Source of the DNA: Carnimonas bestiolae
GTDB taxonomy: Bacteria; Pseudomonadota; Gammaproteobacteria; Pseudomonadales; Halomonadaceae
Strand: one strand, 5' to 3'
Length of the DNA: 64,000 bases
Assembly: GCF_051251125.1 (NCBI RefSeq)
Contig: NZ_JBPCZL010000001.1
Shown here one piece after another: positions 8,813 to 18,031 of this stretch. A model generated the notes under the pieces. The model was given only the letters and a program-made list of their open reading frames with translations, was not told the origin of the DNA and searched no databases. The translations under genes were made by a program, and so were the position numbers. How positions within the stretch are numbered: the first letter of the stretch is position 1; each line of letters starts with the position of its first letter.

Positions 8813-9637
8813 TTAGCCGTCGGAGGGATCGGGACCAAGGCGTTTACCTTCATCAAGTGTCGCGATGGTGGCGATTTCATCCTGCGTGAGCGAGAAATCG
8901 AAAATGTCGGCGTTTTCCTTGATGCGTGAAGGCGTAACCGATTTGGGGAAGATCACGTTACCCAGCTCGATATGCCAGCGCAGCACCACCTGTGCAGGGC
9001 TTTTGCCGTGTGCTTCGGCGATCGCCTTCAGCTTATCGTTACCCAGCAGTTCGCCGCCTTGCGCCAGCGGGCTCCAGGCTTCAGTCACGATATCGTGGTG
9101 CTGATGAAATTCACGCAGCGCTTTCTGCTGCAGCAGCGGATGCAGCTCGATCTGGTTGATGACCGGACGCTCGTCGGCTTCGTTAAACAGGCGTTCAAGG
9201 TCCTGTTCGCGGAAGTTGGACACCCCGATTGAGCGGATGCGTCCATCGCTTTTCAGCTTCTCAAACGCTTTCCAAGTATCGAGAAACTGATCCTTGGCAG
9301 GCAGCGGCCAATGAATCAGGTACAGATTCACGTAGTCGAGGCCGAGCTTCTCGAGGCTTGTATCAAACGCCTTGAGCGTGGAGTCGTAGCCCTGTTCGGC
9401 ATTCCACAGTTTGGTGGTAATGAACAGCTCGTCGCGCGGAATGCCAGAGTTGGCGATAGCACGACCAACCCCCTCTTCGTTGCCGTAAATCGCCGCCGTA
9501 TCGATGTGGCGGTAGCCCAGCTCGAGCGCGGTGCCGACCACTTTCTCGGTTTCATCGGCCGGCGTTTGCCAAACACCTAGGCCAAACTGGGGAATATGCT
9601 GACCATCACTCAAACGAATAGTAGGAATTGCAGACAT
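8813..9637 (-). CDS. Aldo/keto reductase, 2,5-diketo-D-gluconate reductase-like
   Basis: 274 residues. NADPH-dependent reduction of ketones and aldehydes by a TIM-barrel enzyme of the DkgA/DkgB group. The AKR tetrad is visible: Asp46 (GYRHIDTAAIYGNE), Tyr51, Lys76 (FITTKLWN) and His109 (YLIHWPLP). The C-terminal cofactor motif (FPKSVTPSRIKEN) is also present. The start at 9637 has AAGGAGCG directly upstream and gives MSAIPTIRLSDG; a longer frame reaches 9736 but has no ribosome site. Substrates of this group range from 2,5-diketogluconate to methylglyoxal, and the sequence does not decide between them. Confidence 0.92.
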   Translation of the reverse strand: MSAIPTIRLSDGQHIPQFGLGVWQTPADETEKVVGTALELGYRHIDTAAIYGNEEGVGRAIANSGIPRDELFITTKLWNAEQGYDSTLKAFDTSLEKLGLDYVNLYLIHWPLPAKDQFLDTWKAFEKLKSDGRIRSIGVSNFREQDLERLFNEADERPVINQIELHPLLQQKALREFHQHHDIVTEAWSPLAQGGELLGNDKLKAIAEAHGKSPAQVVLRWHIELGNVIFPKSVTPSRIKENADIFDFSLTQDEIATIATLDEGKRLGPDPSDG

Positions 9638-9900
9638 CGTGCGCTCCTTGTGGATGGGCGAAACTATCCAGGCCCGTAAAGCAGAGTTGAAAGGCGCGCG
9701 AGCGTGCCAAAACACCATGGTGTGGCCACTCGCCATTCAACTGATTGTTGGGCATCACTAGAACAGATGAGTTCAGCATAACCGAATCTCAACCCCAAAG
9801 ATCAAAATCGCGCGAGGATATTCACTAACGACATGAGCCCGACAGCGCATGCTATCGGGCTCGAATGTAAGCGTCTGACACCGCCTTCGCGGCGGCAGGC

Positions 9901-11049
9901 TTATGGCACAGCGATTTCGTAAACGTGGTCGTGCTTCTCGCTGTCGCTGGCATTTTTAGCGTTGGACGGCCGGCTGGTAACAAACGCACGATTGTGCTCG
10001 CTATCCAGCGCCACGCTGTTGGGCATTGGCGGTGCCGACACCTGCGCAATACGCTGATAGGTAGTGCTATCGATCACATCGACATTACCGCCCTTGCGAT
10101 TGGCCACGTACAGGCGCTGGTGGTCAGCGTCGTAGGCTACGCTGATGGGCATGCCGCTAGTGGGATAGGTATAGATAGGTTTGCCGCTTTGGGAATCGAG
10201 CACTGCCAGACTGTTGTCGCGTGAATTCACCACGAACAGCCGGCCACCCTTGGCATCGTAAGCGACATTCAGCGGGCCTTTGCCGCCGCTGCTAAAGCGC
10301 TTCAGCACCTTGCCGTGCGCGTCGAGGGTAAGCACCTCGTCGCTACCCATCGCGGTTGCGAACAACCGTTTACCGTCCGGCGACACGGCCAGCCCGGTTA
10401 GGCCCTTACCAAGATGCTCGAAGGTTGCCTCGATCTGAAGCGTGCGGCCATTCACCTTCCAGATAGAGCTGTTGCCATCGTCGCCAAAGCCCACGCCCGT
10501 TACGTAGATCGAGTCCGAATCAGGCACCGCCACGACTTCACGCGGCTGCGCGGGACGCTCACCCTGTGGCGTTTGCTTATGATCGACCAACTGCACGGTA
10601 GAAGCGCTTAGTTCATTCCCCAATCGGATCGCGCTCAATTGACCGCTACGCGAATTGGTTGAGAACAGCGTGTTCAGCTTGTCGCTGTAATAAAGACCGT
10701 GGTTTTTGGTCGGGGTAACGATAGAGCGCTTGATGGCAAGGGTGGAGGCGTCCAGTTCGATGATTCGCCCCTGACCGCTCTCCCCTTTCGCTCCGCCTAC
10801 CGCTACGTAAACGGCGTTACCGGGCGCGTCGTAAGCAATTTCGTAGATGCTGCCGCTCAATGCCACTTGATGAGCGATGGCCGAAGAAGCCTTTGCGGCA
10901 GGCTGCTGTTGAGAAGAGGGCTGTTGAGAAGAGGGCTGTTGAGCCGGCTGCGCCATTGCCATTTGACTCATTCCTAGCAGCGAACCACTCGCTGCGGTTA
11001 ATCCTGCCAGCACAAGCGCAGCACGCGCGCGTTGAGCAATCCCAGACAT
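9901..11049 (-). CDS. Secreted YncE-like beta-propeller protein
   Basis: 382 residues. A signal peptide (about 1-34, ending in MAMAQ) is followed by a short Gln/Pro/Ser repeat (QPSSQQ units, 36-50), then repeats of about 40 residues with the pattern Y-D-A-x-G-x-x-L-Y-V-x-N (for example VAYDADHQRLYVANRKGG). This is the seven-bladed YVTN propeller of periplasmic YncE. In E. coli yncE is iron-repressed and its product binds single-stranded DNA in vitro, but its physiological role is unclear. Here the gene is divergent from an esterase of the siderophore-hydrolase family, with a possible Fur site between. I give no gene symbol because propellers are easily confused. Confidence 0.85.
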   Translation of the reverse strand: MSGIAQRARAALVLAGLTAASGSLLGMSQMAMAQPAQQPSSQQPSSQQQPAAKASSAIAHQVALSGSIYEIAYDAPGNAVYVAVGGAKGESGQGRIIELDASTLAIKRSIVTPTKNHGLYYSDKLNTLFSTNSRSGQLSAIRLGNELSASTVQLVDHKQTPQGERPAQPREVVAVPDSDSIYVTGVGFGDDGNSSIWKVNGRTLQIEATFEHLGKGLTGLAVSPDGKRLFATAMGSDEVLTLDAHGKVLKRFSSGGKGPLNVAYDAKGGRLFVVNSRDNSLAVLDSQSGKPIYTYPTSGMPISVAYDADHQRLYVANRKGGNVDVIDSTTYQRIAQVSAPPMPNSVALDSEHNRAFVTSRPSNAKNASDSEKHDHVYEIAVP

Positions 11050-11187
11050 GTGTTCTTCCTATTGATCAAGTTCAGCCAAAACGTCGCCTAGCGCTGGAGA
11101 CGTTTTCGCGGTTTGTGCAGCTCGTCGACGACGAATCCAAGTGAAATCAGCCTACTGAAGCGCTATCCTTTTCTCAATCGAAAGGGT

Positions 11188-11206
11188 TCTTATTCTTATT
11201 ATTAGC
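11188..11206. promoter_or_regulatory. Candidate Fur operator between yncE-like and iroE-like genes
   Basis: The 19 bp at 11188-11206, read on the minus strand, match the Fur consensus (three NATWAT-type hexamers) at 12 of 19 positions by eye. The site is centred in the 310-nt divergent region 11050-11359, which contains no other gene. The match is modest and part of it comes from AT richness. Confidence 0.3.
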
Positions 11207-11359
11207 ATAAAACCGATCACCAGCCGACGTGAAGTTAATCAATATCATGGAAGCATCAGCCTCCTGATTCGTTGGCTTCATGCTCGGTGCTACCCTAACG
11301 CTAGCGGGTAGCTATGCTGGATAGACACTGCCCTGCCCCATGTTCACACGAGTCCTACC

Positions 11360-12352
11360 ATGACAATTCCCCACGTGCGTTACTGGCTATCGCTGGTGTT
11401 GTTGCTTGTTTCCTCTACCGTCTCCCTGGGTGCCAATGCCCAGCCGCAGATGAAACCGCTTGGCCCTAGCATTGCCGACAAAGGCTCAGCCTATTACCGC
11501 TTCCGCCGCGTTGAGCTCGACTCACAGGATCATCAGCGCCACTACCGGGTGTGGGTGGCTATCCCTAAACAGCCAGCGCCACAAGGCGGCTACCCGATTG
11601 TGTACGCGATGGACGGCAACTCCGCCATACACAAGCTCAATGAGCCGCTGCTCAAGCGCTTGAGCACGGGCCGCGCGCCCGTCATTGTGGCGGTAGGCTA
11701 CCAAACCGACTTACCCTTTGATGTTACCGCCCGCGCCTACGATTACACGCCGCCGGTGGCGTCGGACCATGGCTCTGATCCATGGAATCCGCAACGCCGC
11801 AGCGGTGGCAGCGATACCTTCCGTGCGCTGTTGCTCAACACTATCCAAGCGCGCGCTGAGCAGGGCTTGTCCATCAATTCGCAGCAGCGCTCACTATGGG
11901 GCCACTCGTACGGCGGACTATTCGTGCTCGATACGTTATTCAGCGCCCCCGATAGCTATGCGCATTACTACGCTGCCAGCCCATCACTGGGATGGAGCCA
12001 AGGCAAGGGCATAGAGCGCGCGCAGCGGTTGGGTGATGCCCTCGCCGCGCCTGCTTCGCTAACGCTCTTCCACGGCGGCGATGAAGTAGCACGCCACCGC
12101 CGCGAGGATCGTGCACAGCCGAACAGCAACAAGGGATCAGAACTGCGCGCACAGCAATCACCCAACGCGGCGCGTGATCTTGCCAAGCAACTGGGGCGTA
12201 TCCACGGGCTCACTACCCATTACCGCAGCTACCCCGCGTTAAGCCACGGGCCGATGTTTGGGGTCTCGCTAGAGGACACCCTGCTCAATGTGGCGGGCCT
12301 GCCCATGAGCGACCCCGCCAAGGCTAAAGCGCCTGCTCATTCTTCCCACTGA
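11360..12352 (+). CDS. Secreted alpha/beta-hydrolase, IroE/BesA-type siderophore esterase family
   Basis: 330 residues with a signal peptide (about 1-27, SLGANA). The fold and motifs match trilactone esterases (IroE, BesA, Fes-like D-domain): an early beta strand (YRVWVAIP), VYAMDGNSA, the nucleophile elbow GHSYGG (Ser183), a LFHGGDE strand carrying the likely acid, and a late catalytic His in LSHGPMFG. Enzymes of this family linearise enterobactin-type siderophores in the periplasm, but some members are general esterases. No siderophore synthesis or receptor gene lies in the window. The ATG at 11360 has no strong Shine-Dalgarno. Siderophore specificity is inferred from the family and the neighbouring propeller gene. 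Confidence 0.8.
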   Translation: MTIPHVRYWLSLVLLLVSSTVSLGANAQPQMKPLGPSIADKGSAYYRFRRVELDSQDHQRHYRVWVAIPKQPAPQGGYPIVYAMDGNSAIHKLNEPLLKRLSTGRAPVIVAVGYQTDLPFDVTARAYDYTPPVASDHGSDPWNPQRRSGGSDTFRALLLNTIQARAEQGLSINSQQRSLWGHSYGGLFVLDTLFSAPDSYAHYYAASPSLGWSQGKGIERAQRLGDALAAPASLTLFHGGDEVARHRREDRAQPNSNKGSELRAQQSPNAARDLAKQLGRIHGLTTHYRSYPALSHGPMFGVSLEDTLLNVAGLPMSDPAKAKAPAHSSH

Positions 12353-12358
12353 ATCGCA

Positions 12359-12395
12359 AAAGGGGCGAGCCTCTCACTGGAGTGCTCGCCCCTTT
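12359..12395. terminator. Intrinsic terminator after the esterase gene
   Basis: A 12-bp stem (12359-12370 with 12384-12395), A-run on the left and TTTCTCTTT on the right. It separates the convergent esterase and GST genes. Confidence 0.85.
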
Positions 12396-12468
12396 CTCTT
12401 TGTAGCGCGCCCTATGCGCTGTGACGGCTTCAGTACGGCTATTCCGCCTGCGCTAAGGCGCAGATGAA

Positions 12469-13152
12469 TCAACGGCCTTTGAACAGGTGCCGACGCGCTT
12501 CTTCGTCCATCGGTTTGCCGTCGTCGGGATTAACCGACTCCACCAGCGCATAGGCACGTTTCACCGCATCGCGCTCGCCGATTCGCTCAAACCATTCGGC
12601 CAGATTGGGAAAGTCCTCCAGCCGCTGGCCTTGTGCTTCGTACGGCTTGATCCATGGCCAGATCGCGATATCGGCGATGCTGTAATCGTCTCCGCCTACG
12701 TAAGCAACGTCACGCAAACGGGTATCCAGCACTCGATAGAGCCGTGCGGTTTCATCGACGTAGCGCTCAATGGCGTACGGGATTTTCTCTTCGGAATAGT
12801 TACGAAAATGATGATTTTGGCCGGCCATTGGCCCCAGCCCTGCCATCTGCCAGTAAAGCCACTGCAAGGTGACATAGCGTGCACTGCCTTTAGTGGGCAG
12901 CAGCTTACCGGTCTTGTCGGCCAGGTATTCAAGCATTGCGCCAGACTCAAACAGCGCCAGCGGCTCTCCCTCAGCGTCGTGGTCAACCAGGGCGGGAATG
13001 CGATTGTTAGGCGCTACTGCCAGAAACTCAGGCGTGAACTGCTCGCCTCGTCCGATGTTAATGGGCAGCAGCCGGTACTCAAGCCCTAACTCCTCAAGCG
13101 CAATGGTAAGTTTATGGCCATTGGGCGTTGTCCAGTAATACAGATCGATCAT
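12469..13152 (-). CDS. yfcG: Nu-class glutathione S-transferase, YfcG-like disulfide oxidoreductase
   Basis: 227 residues: a thioredoxin-like N-domain (1-80) and an all-helical C-domain. The nu-class signature TTPNGHKLTIALEE (8-21) replaces the usual Ser/Tyr/Cys catalytic site. YfcG-type enzymes bind two glutathiones and reduce small disulfides such as hydroxyethyl disulfide. NRIPALVDHD (49-58) holds the cis-proline, and LFESGAMLEYLA is the GSH gamma-glutamyl loop. LYWQMAGLGPMAGQ is also typical of the group. It adds to the thiol-redox genes of the window (gpx, ahpCF, chaC). Confidence 0.9.
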   Translation of the reverse strand: MIDLYYWTTPNGHKLTIALEELGLEYRLLPINIGRGEQFTPEFLAVAPNNRIPALVDHDAEGEPLALFESGAMLEYLADKTGKLLPTKGSARYVTLQWLYWQMAGLGPMAGQNHHFRNYSEEKIPYAIERYVDETARLYRVLDTRLRDVAYVGGDDYSIADIAIWPWIKPYEAQGQRLEDFPNLAEWFERIGERDAVKRAYALVESVNPDDGKPMDEEARRHLFKGR

Positions 13153-13316
13153 CGCGACTCTCCCATTTAGGTGAACCTGCTGACTCTACTTCTACGCAAA
13201 CATTGCTGACCGCAATGGTCAACAATTATCGATGCTGAGGAACCTCATTGATTCAGCGTTGTCCGCTACTACGATGGTCGCAACAACACACTCATTCAGC
13301 ACCTAACAGGACCAAT

Positions 13317-14321
13317 ATGCCAGCGGCACCTTCATCCAGCACCCACGTATCCGCCATTAACCTGATGCGCGGTGCCGGAATCCTGATGATTGCCTTCGGC
13401 CACTACCAGCCGGGCGCCGCTGCCAATGTGCTGTTTCTTTTTCATGTGCCGCTGTTTTTCTTCCTGAGCGGCTATCTGATGCGCCTGAAGGATCACCCTA
13501 GCCATTACTTCATGCGCAAGACCGCCGCGCACCTGCGCCCCTATGTTGCCTATCTGGTGCTACTGGGTATTCCTGCCGTGGGCTATTTGCTGAGCGAGAA
13601 AGATACCCTCGATGTGCTGAAGAGTAGCGTCGAAGCCGGCATTCTGGGAGGGCAGGCGCTCACCGGCATATTCTCGGCGTTTTGGTTTATCACCTGCTTC
13701 TGGATTAGCCAGCAGTTGCTCTATTTTCTACGTTGGCACCTGCCCCCGATTCCGCTGGCAATATCGATGGCGCTGATGGCAGCGCTGGCGTTCGCCAACG
13801 ACTATTTGCTGGCCGATGCCTGGCTGATGGGAAGCGCTAACGTGGCGCTGTTGGGCGTACCGATCATGTACGTCGGCTACCTTGCCTCGCGCCATCCCAC
13901 CCTGCTGCGCTCGCCAACGCTGATCTGGGCAGCTCTGGCACTGATGGCGGGTAGCGCTACCGCCATCTATCAAGGCGCGCCGCTCAGCATGAACATGAAA
14001 TACAGCCATTACGGTGTGCCTGTTATCAGCCTGATAGCAGCGCTGGCGTCGATTGTGGTGATCGTCAATGCCGCCGAGTGGCTGGTGCGCTGCACATGGC
14101 TGACCACCTTCAGCAAGCAGTTGGCCTACATTGGCCAAGGGTCGATGACCATCATGTACTTGCACCTGCTCATCCAGTGGCAGTTCGGCCACTGGCACAT
14201 CGTTGCGGTCGATATGCTGGTACTCGCCTCCAGCGTAGCGCTGCCGCTGCTATGGCACTGGCTGACCAACCAATTTGCCGCAGGCGTGTTTTTGCTGCAT
14301 GGACGGCGCGCCCACGCCTGA
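13317..14321 (+). CDS. Acyltransferase-3 family integral membrane protein
   Basis: 334 residues from ATG 13317 (AGGA 6 nt upstream); a TTG 23 codons earlier is less likely. About ten hydrophobic helices span the chain. The N-terminal SAINLMRGAGILMIAFGHY (about 11-29) carries the family Arg in helix 1 and the catalytic His, and FHVPLFFFLSGYLM is the second conserved segment. AT3 enzymes O-acylate sugars, lipids or other envelope components on the outer face of the inner membrane. No polysaccharide locus surrounds it, so the acceptor is unknown. It is followed 179 nt later by the GNAT/nitrilase fusion on the same strand. Confidence 0.82.
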   Translation: MPAAPSSSTHVSAINLMRGAGILMIAFGHYQPGAAANVLFLFHVPLFFFLSGYLMRLKDHPSHYFMRKTAAHLRPYVAYLVLLGIPAVGYLLSEKDTLDVLKSSVEAGILGGQALTGIFSAFWFITCFWISQQLLYFLRWHLPPIPLAISMALMAALAFANDYLLADAWLMGSANVALLGVPIMYVGYLASRHPTLLRSPTLIWAALALMAGSATAIYQGAPLSMNMKYSHYGVPVISLIAALASIVVIVNAAEWLVRCTWLTTFSKQLAYIGQGSMTIMYLHLLIQWQFGHWHIVAVDMLVLASSVALPLLWHWLTNQFAAGVFLLHGRRAHA

Positions 14322-14500
14322 CCAGAGTGACCAATGCCCAGGAATGCGCTGTTCGGCGCGCTTCAGCGGCACCTTCACCGGCCTTGTTAGCCGCGTGCGC
14401 TACATTTGGTTACGACGGCATCCGCACTGAACGTGCTATCATATGCGGCTTTCTTCATCGAACGATAACTTCCGACTCTTAACCAGCGGTGTTTTTTGCT

Positions 14501-16048
14501 ATGTCCCGAGAAGCCCTGCACCTGAATATCCGTAACCTGATTTCCGCCGATTATCCACAGCTCAAAACACTGATGGATACCGTTTACGACGACATTGGTG
14601 GGGCGTGGCCGAAACTGACCATTGATCGCCTGATCGCTGAATTTCCCGACGGTCAGCTCGCGATTGAAGACGACGGCAAGCTGGTCGGCATTGCCCTCAG
14701 CGTGCGCGTCAACTACGAGCGTTTTTCGAATCAGCACAAATACGACGACCTGATTGGTCAGCGGGAAATCATTCTGAATGATGCCAATGGCAATGCGATC
14801 TATGGTCTCGATGTGCTGATTGCGCCCGACTACCGCGGCTATCGTTTGGGCCGTCGTCTCTATGAAGCGCGCAAGGACGTGTGCCGCTCGCTCAACTTGC
14901 AGGCCATTCTGGCAGGCGGGCGAATTCCTCATTACCACAAGTACGCCGATGAGCTCTCCCCCACCGAGTACATCAATGAGGTGGCACGCAAGGAAATTCA
15001 CGACCCGATTCTGTCGTTCCAGCTCTCCAACGACTTTCAGGTCAAGCGCTTACTGCGTAACTACCTGCCGGAAGATGATGACTCGCGCGGCTATGCCACC
15101 TTGCTTGAGTGGAACAACATCCTGTACGAGCCTGCCGATGCGGTTATCAATTGGCGCAAGCAGGAAATTCGTGTGGGCGCCATTCAGTGGCAGATGCGTG
15201 AATTCGCGTCGGTCGAGAAGGTGCTCGAGCAGGTCGAATTCTATGTCGACGCCATCTCGAACTATCAGTCCGACTTCGCCGTGCTGCCCGAGCTTTTCAA
15301 TACGCCGCTGATGGGGCTGACCAACCAGAGCGATCAAATCGAAGCGATTCGCTTCCTGGCCGGTTTTACCGAGCGCTTCAAGGAAGAGATTTCGCGCATG
15401 GCGGTCTCTTACAACATCAACATTGTAGCGGGTTCGATGGTTGAGGAAGGCAGCGACGGCGAGCTGTATAACGTTGCTTACCTATGCCACCGAGACGGCA
15501 GCATTGATCGCCAGCCCAAGCTGCACATTACGCCTCAGGAGCGCGACGATTGGATCATTCAGGGCGGCGAAAGCCTCAACGTCTTCGAAACCGACGCGGG
15601 GCGTGTGGGCATCCTGATTTGCTATGACGTTGAGTTTCCCGAGTTGTCCCGCGTACTTGCCGACCAGGACATGGACGTGCTGTTCGTACCATTCTGGACC
15701 GATACCAAAAACGGCTATCTGCGCGTACGTCACTGCGCACAGGCGCGTGCCATCGAGAACGAGTGCTACGTGGTGGTGTGCGGCAGCGTAGGTAACGTGC
15801 CGTCGATTGAAAACCTCGACGTGCAGTACGCACAATCATCGGTGTTCTCGCCGTCGGACTTCGCCTTCCCTCACGATGCGGTGATGTCAGAATCGACGCC
15901 CAATACAGAAATGCTGATGTTCTCCGACCTTGATCTGCGCAAACTGAAGGTAGTGCGCAATGAAGGCTCGGTAACGAACCTCAAGGATCGCCGCGTCGAT
16001 CTATTTGATTTGCGCTGGCGCGACTGGTCGCTTAAAACGGCCGACTAA
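14501..16048 (+). CDS. GNAT acetyltransferase fused to nitrilase-family amidohydrolase
   Basis: 515 residues from ATG 14501; a GTG four codons earlier is possible and neither has a clear ribosome site. Residues 1-210 form a GNAT fold with the acetyl-CoA loop at APDYRGYRLGRRLY (about 108-121). Residues 220-515 form a carbon-nitrogen hydrolase with the intact triad Glu264 (LPELF), Lys340 (PKLHITP) and Cys374 (ICYDVEFPE). Such two-domain proteins occur in Pseudomonas and Halomonas and no product is firmly established. The simplest reading is an enzyme that processes an amide and acetylates an amine of the same metabolite. The next genes encode an amino-acid ABC transporter, but a terminator and 411 nt separate them. 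Domain calls are firm; function is open. Confidence 0.9.
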   Translation: MSREALHLNIRNLISADYPQLKTLMDTVYDDIGGAWPKLTIDRLIAEFPDGQLAIEDDGKLVGIALSVRVNYERFSNQHKYDDLIGQREIILNDANGNAIYGLDVLIAPDYRGYRLGRRLYEARKDVCRSLNLQAILAGGRIPHYHKYADELSPTEYINEVARKEIHDPILSFQLSNDFQVKRLLRNYLPEDDDSRGYATLLEWNNILYEPADAVINWRKQEIRVGAIQWQMREFASVEKVLEQVEFYVDAISNYQSDFAVLPELFNTPLMGLTNQSDQIEAIRFLAGFTERFKEEISRMAVSYNINIVAGSMVEEGSDGELYNVAYLCHRDGSIDRQPKLHITPQERDDWIIQGGESLNVFETDAGRVGILICYDVEFPELSRVLADQDMDVLFVPFWTDTKNGYLRVRHCAQARAIENECYVVVCGSVGNVPSIENLDVQYAQSSVFSPSDFAFPHDAVMSESTPNTEMLMFSDLDLRKLKVVRNEGSVTNLKDRRVDLFDLRWRDWSLKTAD

Positions 16049-16072
16049 CCTCTCGCCGTCAGCAACGCATCA

Positions 16073-16103
16073 CCATGGAAGGGGCGCTTAGCCCCTTTCA
16101 TGG
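16073..16103 (+). terminator. Terminator-like hairpin after the GNAT/nitrilase gene
   Basis: CCATGGAAGGGGC (16073-16085) pairs with GCCCCTTTCATGG (16091-16103) with one G-T pair. The following T content is weak (TTATTG), so termination may be partial or factor-assisted. Confidence 0.6.
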
Positions 16104-16514
16104 TTATTGCGGCTATCCACTCAAGCGCCATTTGCCCCGAGCCCCCCTGCTCCTTCGCTGCTCCGACGGCTTCCTTTTGATACCCTTCGCCGACTTCGTG
16201 CTCTACCGCTGAATGGCAGCGCTAGATGTAACGACGGGCGCGCTGCGCGCTGTGCTTTGATAGAATCACCCCATTGTTGCCTGATCGATGTTCATTAGCG
16301 CTTTAGCGTGTACATTCATCTGTATTCAAGACATCGCCTTGCACCTTAAAATGCGCGCTCGCACACGCTAAACTACGCGCCCTTGCGTCGCGATTTATCT
16401 GCTGTGCAACCGATTCTGCACCCCGAGCAGTGCCTAACAATTACAACGTGCTCCATACTCAATCCTTTAACCGGGCCGGCTGTGCAACGCTCAGGCTGCC
16501 CCGAGAGAACGAAG
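16104..16514. other. Gene-free region before the amino-acid ABC operon
   Basis: 411 nt with no credible gene. Two ATTCA half sites at about 16313-16328 recall ArgR boxes but do not form the required dyad. The region should hold the promoter of the transporter operon. Confidence 0.5.
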
Positions 16515-17285
16515 ATGTCAGACACAACTCCTCCTCTGGTGGTCAGTAATATCCATAAGCGCTTCGGCAATAATGAGGTACTGCGCGGCTTATCCCTGAC
16601 TGCCAGCAAGGGAGATGTCATTACCCTGATCGGGTCGTCGGGTTCGGGCAAAAGCACCTTCCTGCGCTGCATGAATCTGCTGGAACGCCCCGATGAAGGC
16701 AGCATTCAGGTACACGGCGAAGAAATTCGCTTCAAGGAGAGCCGTCGAGGACGAGAGCTTGCTGACATGCGTCAGGTCGAGCGCGTGCGTGCGCGGCTGT
16801 CGATGGTGTTCCAGAATTTCAATCTGTGGTCACACATGACGCTGCTGCAAAACGTCATCGAAGCGCCTGTGCATGTGCTGAAAGTGCCCAGGGCCGAAGC
16901 ACGCGAGCGTGGCATGGCGCTGCTTGAGCGCGTTGGACTGGCCGAGCGGGCGCAGTATTATCCTGCACAGCTTTCCGGTGGTCAGCAGCAGCGTGGCGCC
17001 ATTGCCCGTGCGCTGGCGATGGAGCCAGAAGTCATGCTGTTCGATGAGCCTACCTCAGCGCTTGATCCAGAGCTGGTGGGCGATGTGCTCAAGGTGATGC
17101 GCGAGCTTGCCGACGAGGGCCGCACCATGATCGTCGTTACGCACGAAATGAGCTTCGCACGCGATGTGTCTGATCAGGTGGTGTTCTTGCATCAGGGGCT
17201 GATCGAAGAGGCTGGCAAGCCAGCCCAGCTACTGGAGCAGCCTACCTCCCCCCGTTTACGCCAATTCCTGGCGCCCAAACACTGA
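16515..17285 (+). CDS. Polar/basic amino-acid ABC transporter, ATPase (HisP/ArtP-like)
   Basis: 256 residues from ATG 16515. It powers import through the two permeases encoded next. Walker A GSSGSGKST (40-48), a Q-loop (VFQNFNLWSH), the signature LSGGQQQR, Walker B VMLFDEPTSALDPE and the switch His in VVTHEM are all present. The FNLWSHMT wording and the overall length match HisP/AotP. The longer frame back to 16383 lacks a ribosome site. Gene order ATPase-permease-permease-binding protein with 20-nt and 1-nt junctions indicates one operon. Confidence 0.94.
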   Translation: MSDTTPPLVVSNIHKRFGNNEVLRGLSLTASKGDVITLIGSSGSGKSTFLRCMNLLERPDEGSIQVHGEEIRFKESRRGRELADMRQVERVRARLSMVFQNFNLWSHMTLLQNVIEAPVHVLKVPRAEARERGMALLERVGLAERAQYYPAQLSGGQQQRGAIARALAMEPEVMLFDEPTSALDPELVGDVLKVMRELADEGRTMIVVTHEMSFARDVSDQVVFLHQGLIEEAGKPAQLLEQPTSPRLRQFLAPKH

Positions 17286-17305
17286 TTCAGCCGGTGGAGA
17301 ACCCT

Positions 17306-18031
17306 ATGCTGCCTGCCTGGCTTGATTTCATGGGCTACGGCCCGCGGTTGCTTAGCGGTGGCCTGCTAACGCTTGAAGTAGCGCTGCTATCGCTGGTGAT
17401 TGGACTGGTGTTGGGGCTGCTGGCCGCCAGCGCCAAACTGGCGCGCTCAGGCGCGCTACGCGCCATCGGTACTGCTTACACAACGCTGATTCGCGGCGTT
17501 CCTGATTTAGTGCTGATGATGCTGCTGTTTTATGGCGGTCAGATTGGTGTGAACGCCTTCACCGACTGGCTCTATAGCCTGAGCGGCGGCGCCATCGACA
17601 TTTACATCAATATCGATGCCTTTACCGCTGGCAGCGTGACCATCGGCTTCATTATCGGGGCTTATATGGCGGAAACCTTCCGCGGTGCCTTTTTGGCGGT
17701 GGAAGCCGGCCAGATGGAAGCGGCGGAAGCCTACGGCATGCGCCCGCTGCAAGCGTTCTGGCGTATTCGCTTTCCGCTGATGATGCGCCACGCGCTGCCG
17801 GGCATCGGCAACAATTGGCTGGTGCTGCTGAAAATGACCGCGCTGGTGTCAATTATCGGGCTGAGCGACATGGTACAGGTGGCCGATGAAGCTACCCGCG
17901 CTAACCACGCTCCCTTCCTGTTTCTGATACCGGTAGCGTTGGGCTATCTGATTATCGCGGGGCTATCGGAAATTGTCTTTCAGTGGCTGACGCGTCGCTA
18001 TAACACCGGCGTAATCGAGGGCGACGAGTAA
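17306..18031 (+). CDS. Amino-acid ABC transporter permease, HisQ-like
   Basis: 241 residues from ATG 17306 with GGTGGAG upstream; a GTG at 17294 overlaps that ribosome site and is rejected. Five hydrophobic helices; the family motif YTTLIRGVPDLVLMMLLFYGG and the EAA loop (EAAEAYGMRPLQAFWRIRFP) mark the ATPase contact, given here by their key residues RGVPDL and EAYGM. It forms a heterodimer with the HisM-like partner, whose start overlaps its stop by one base (TAATG). Confidence 0.93.
   Translation: MLPAWLDFMGYGPRLLSGGLLTLEVALLSLVIGLVLGLLAASAKLARSGALRAIGTAYTTLIRGVPDLVLMMLLFYGGQIGVNAFTDWLYSLSGGAIDIYINIDAFTAGSVTIGFIIGAYMAETFRGAFLAVEAGQMEAAEAYGMRPLQAFWRIRFPLMMRHALPGIGNNWLVLLKMTALVSIIGLSDMVQVADEATRANHAPFLFLIPVALGYLIIAGLSEIVFQWLTRRYNTGVIEGDE

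Noticed and set aside
9836..9863. Hairpin between the YncE-like and aldo/keto reductase genes as a terminator
   Set aside because: GAGCCCGA/TCGGGCTC pairs well but there is no T run on the relevant strand; left uncalled.
16313..16328. ArgR box before the amino-acid ABC operon
   Set aside because: Two ATTCA half sites run in the same direction and do not make the TGAAT...ATTCA dyad.
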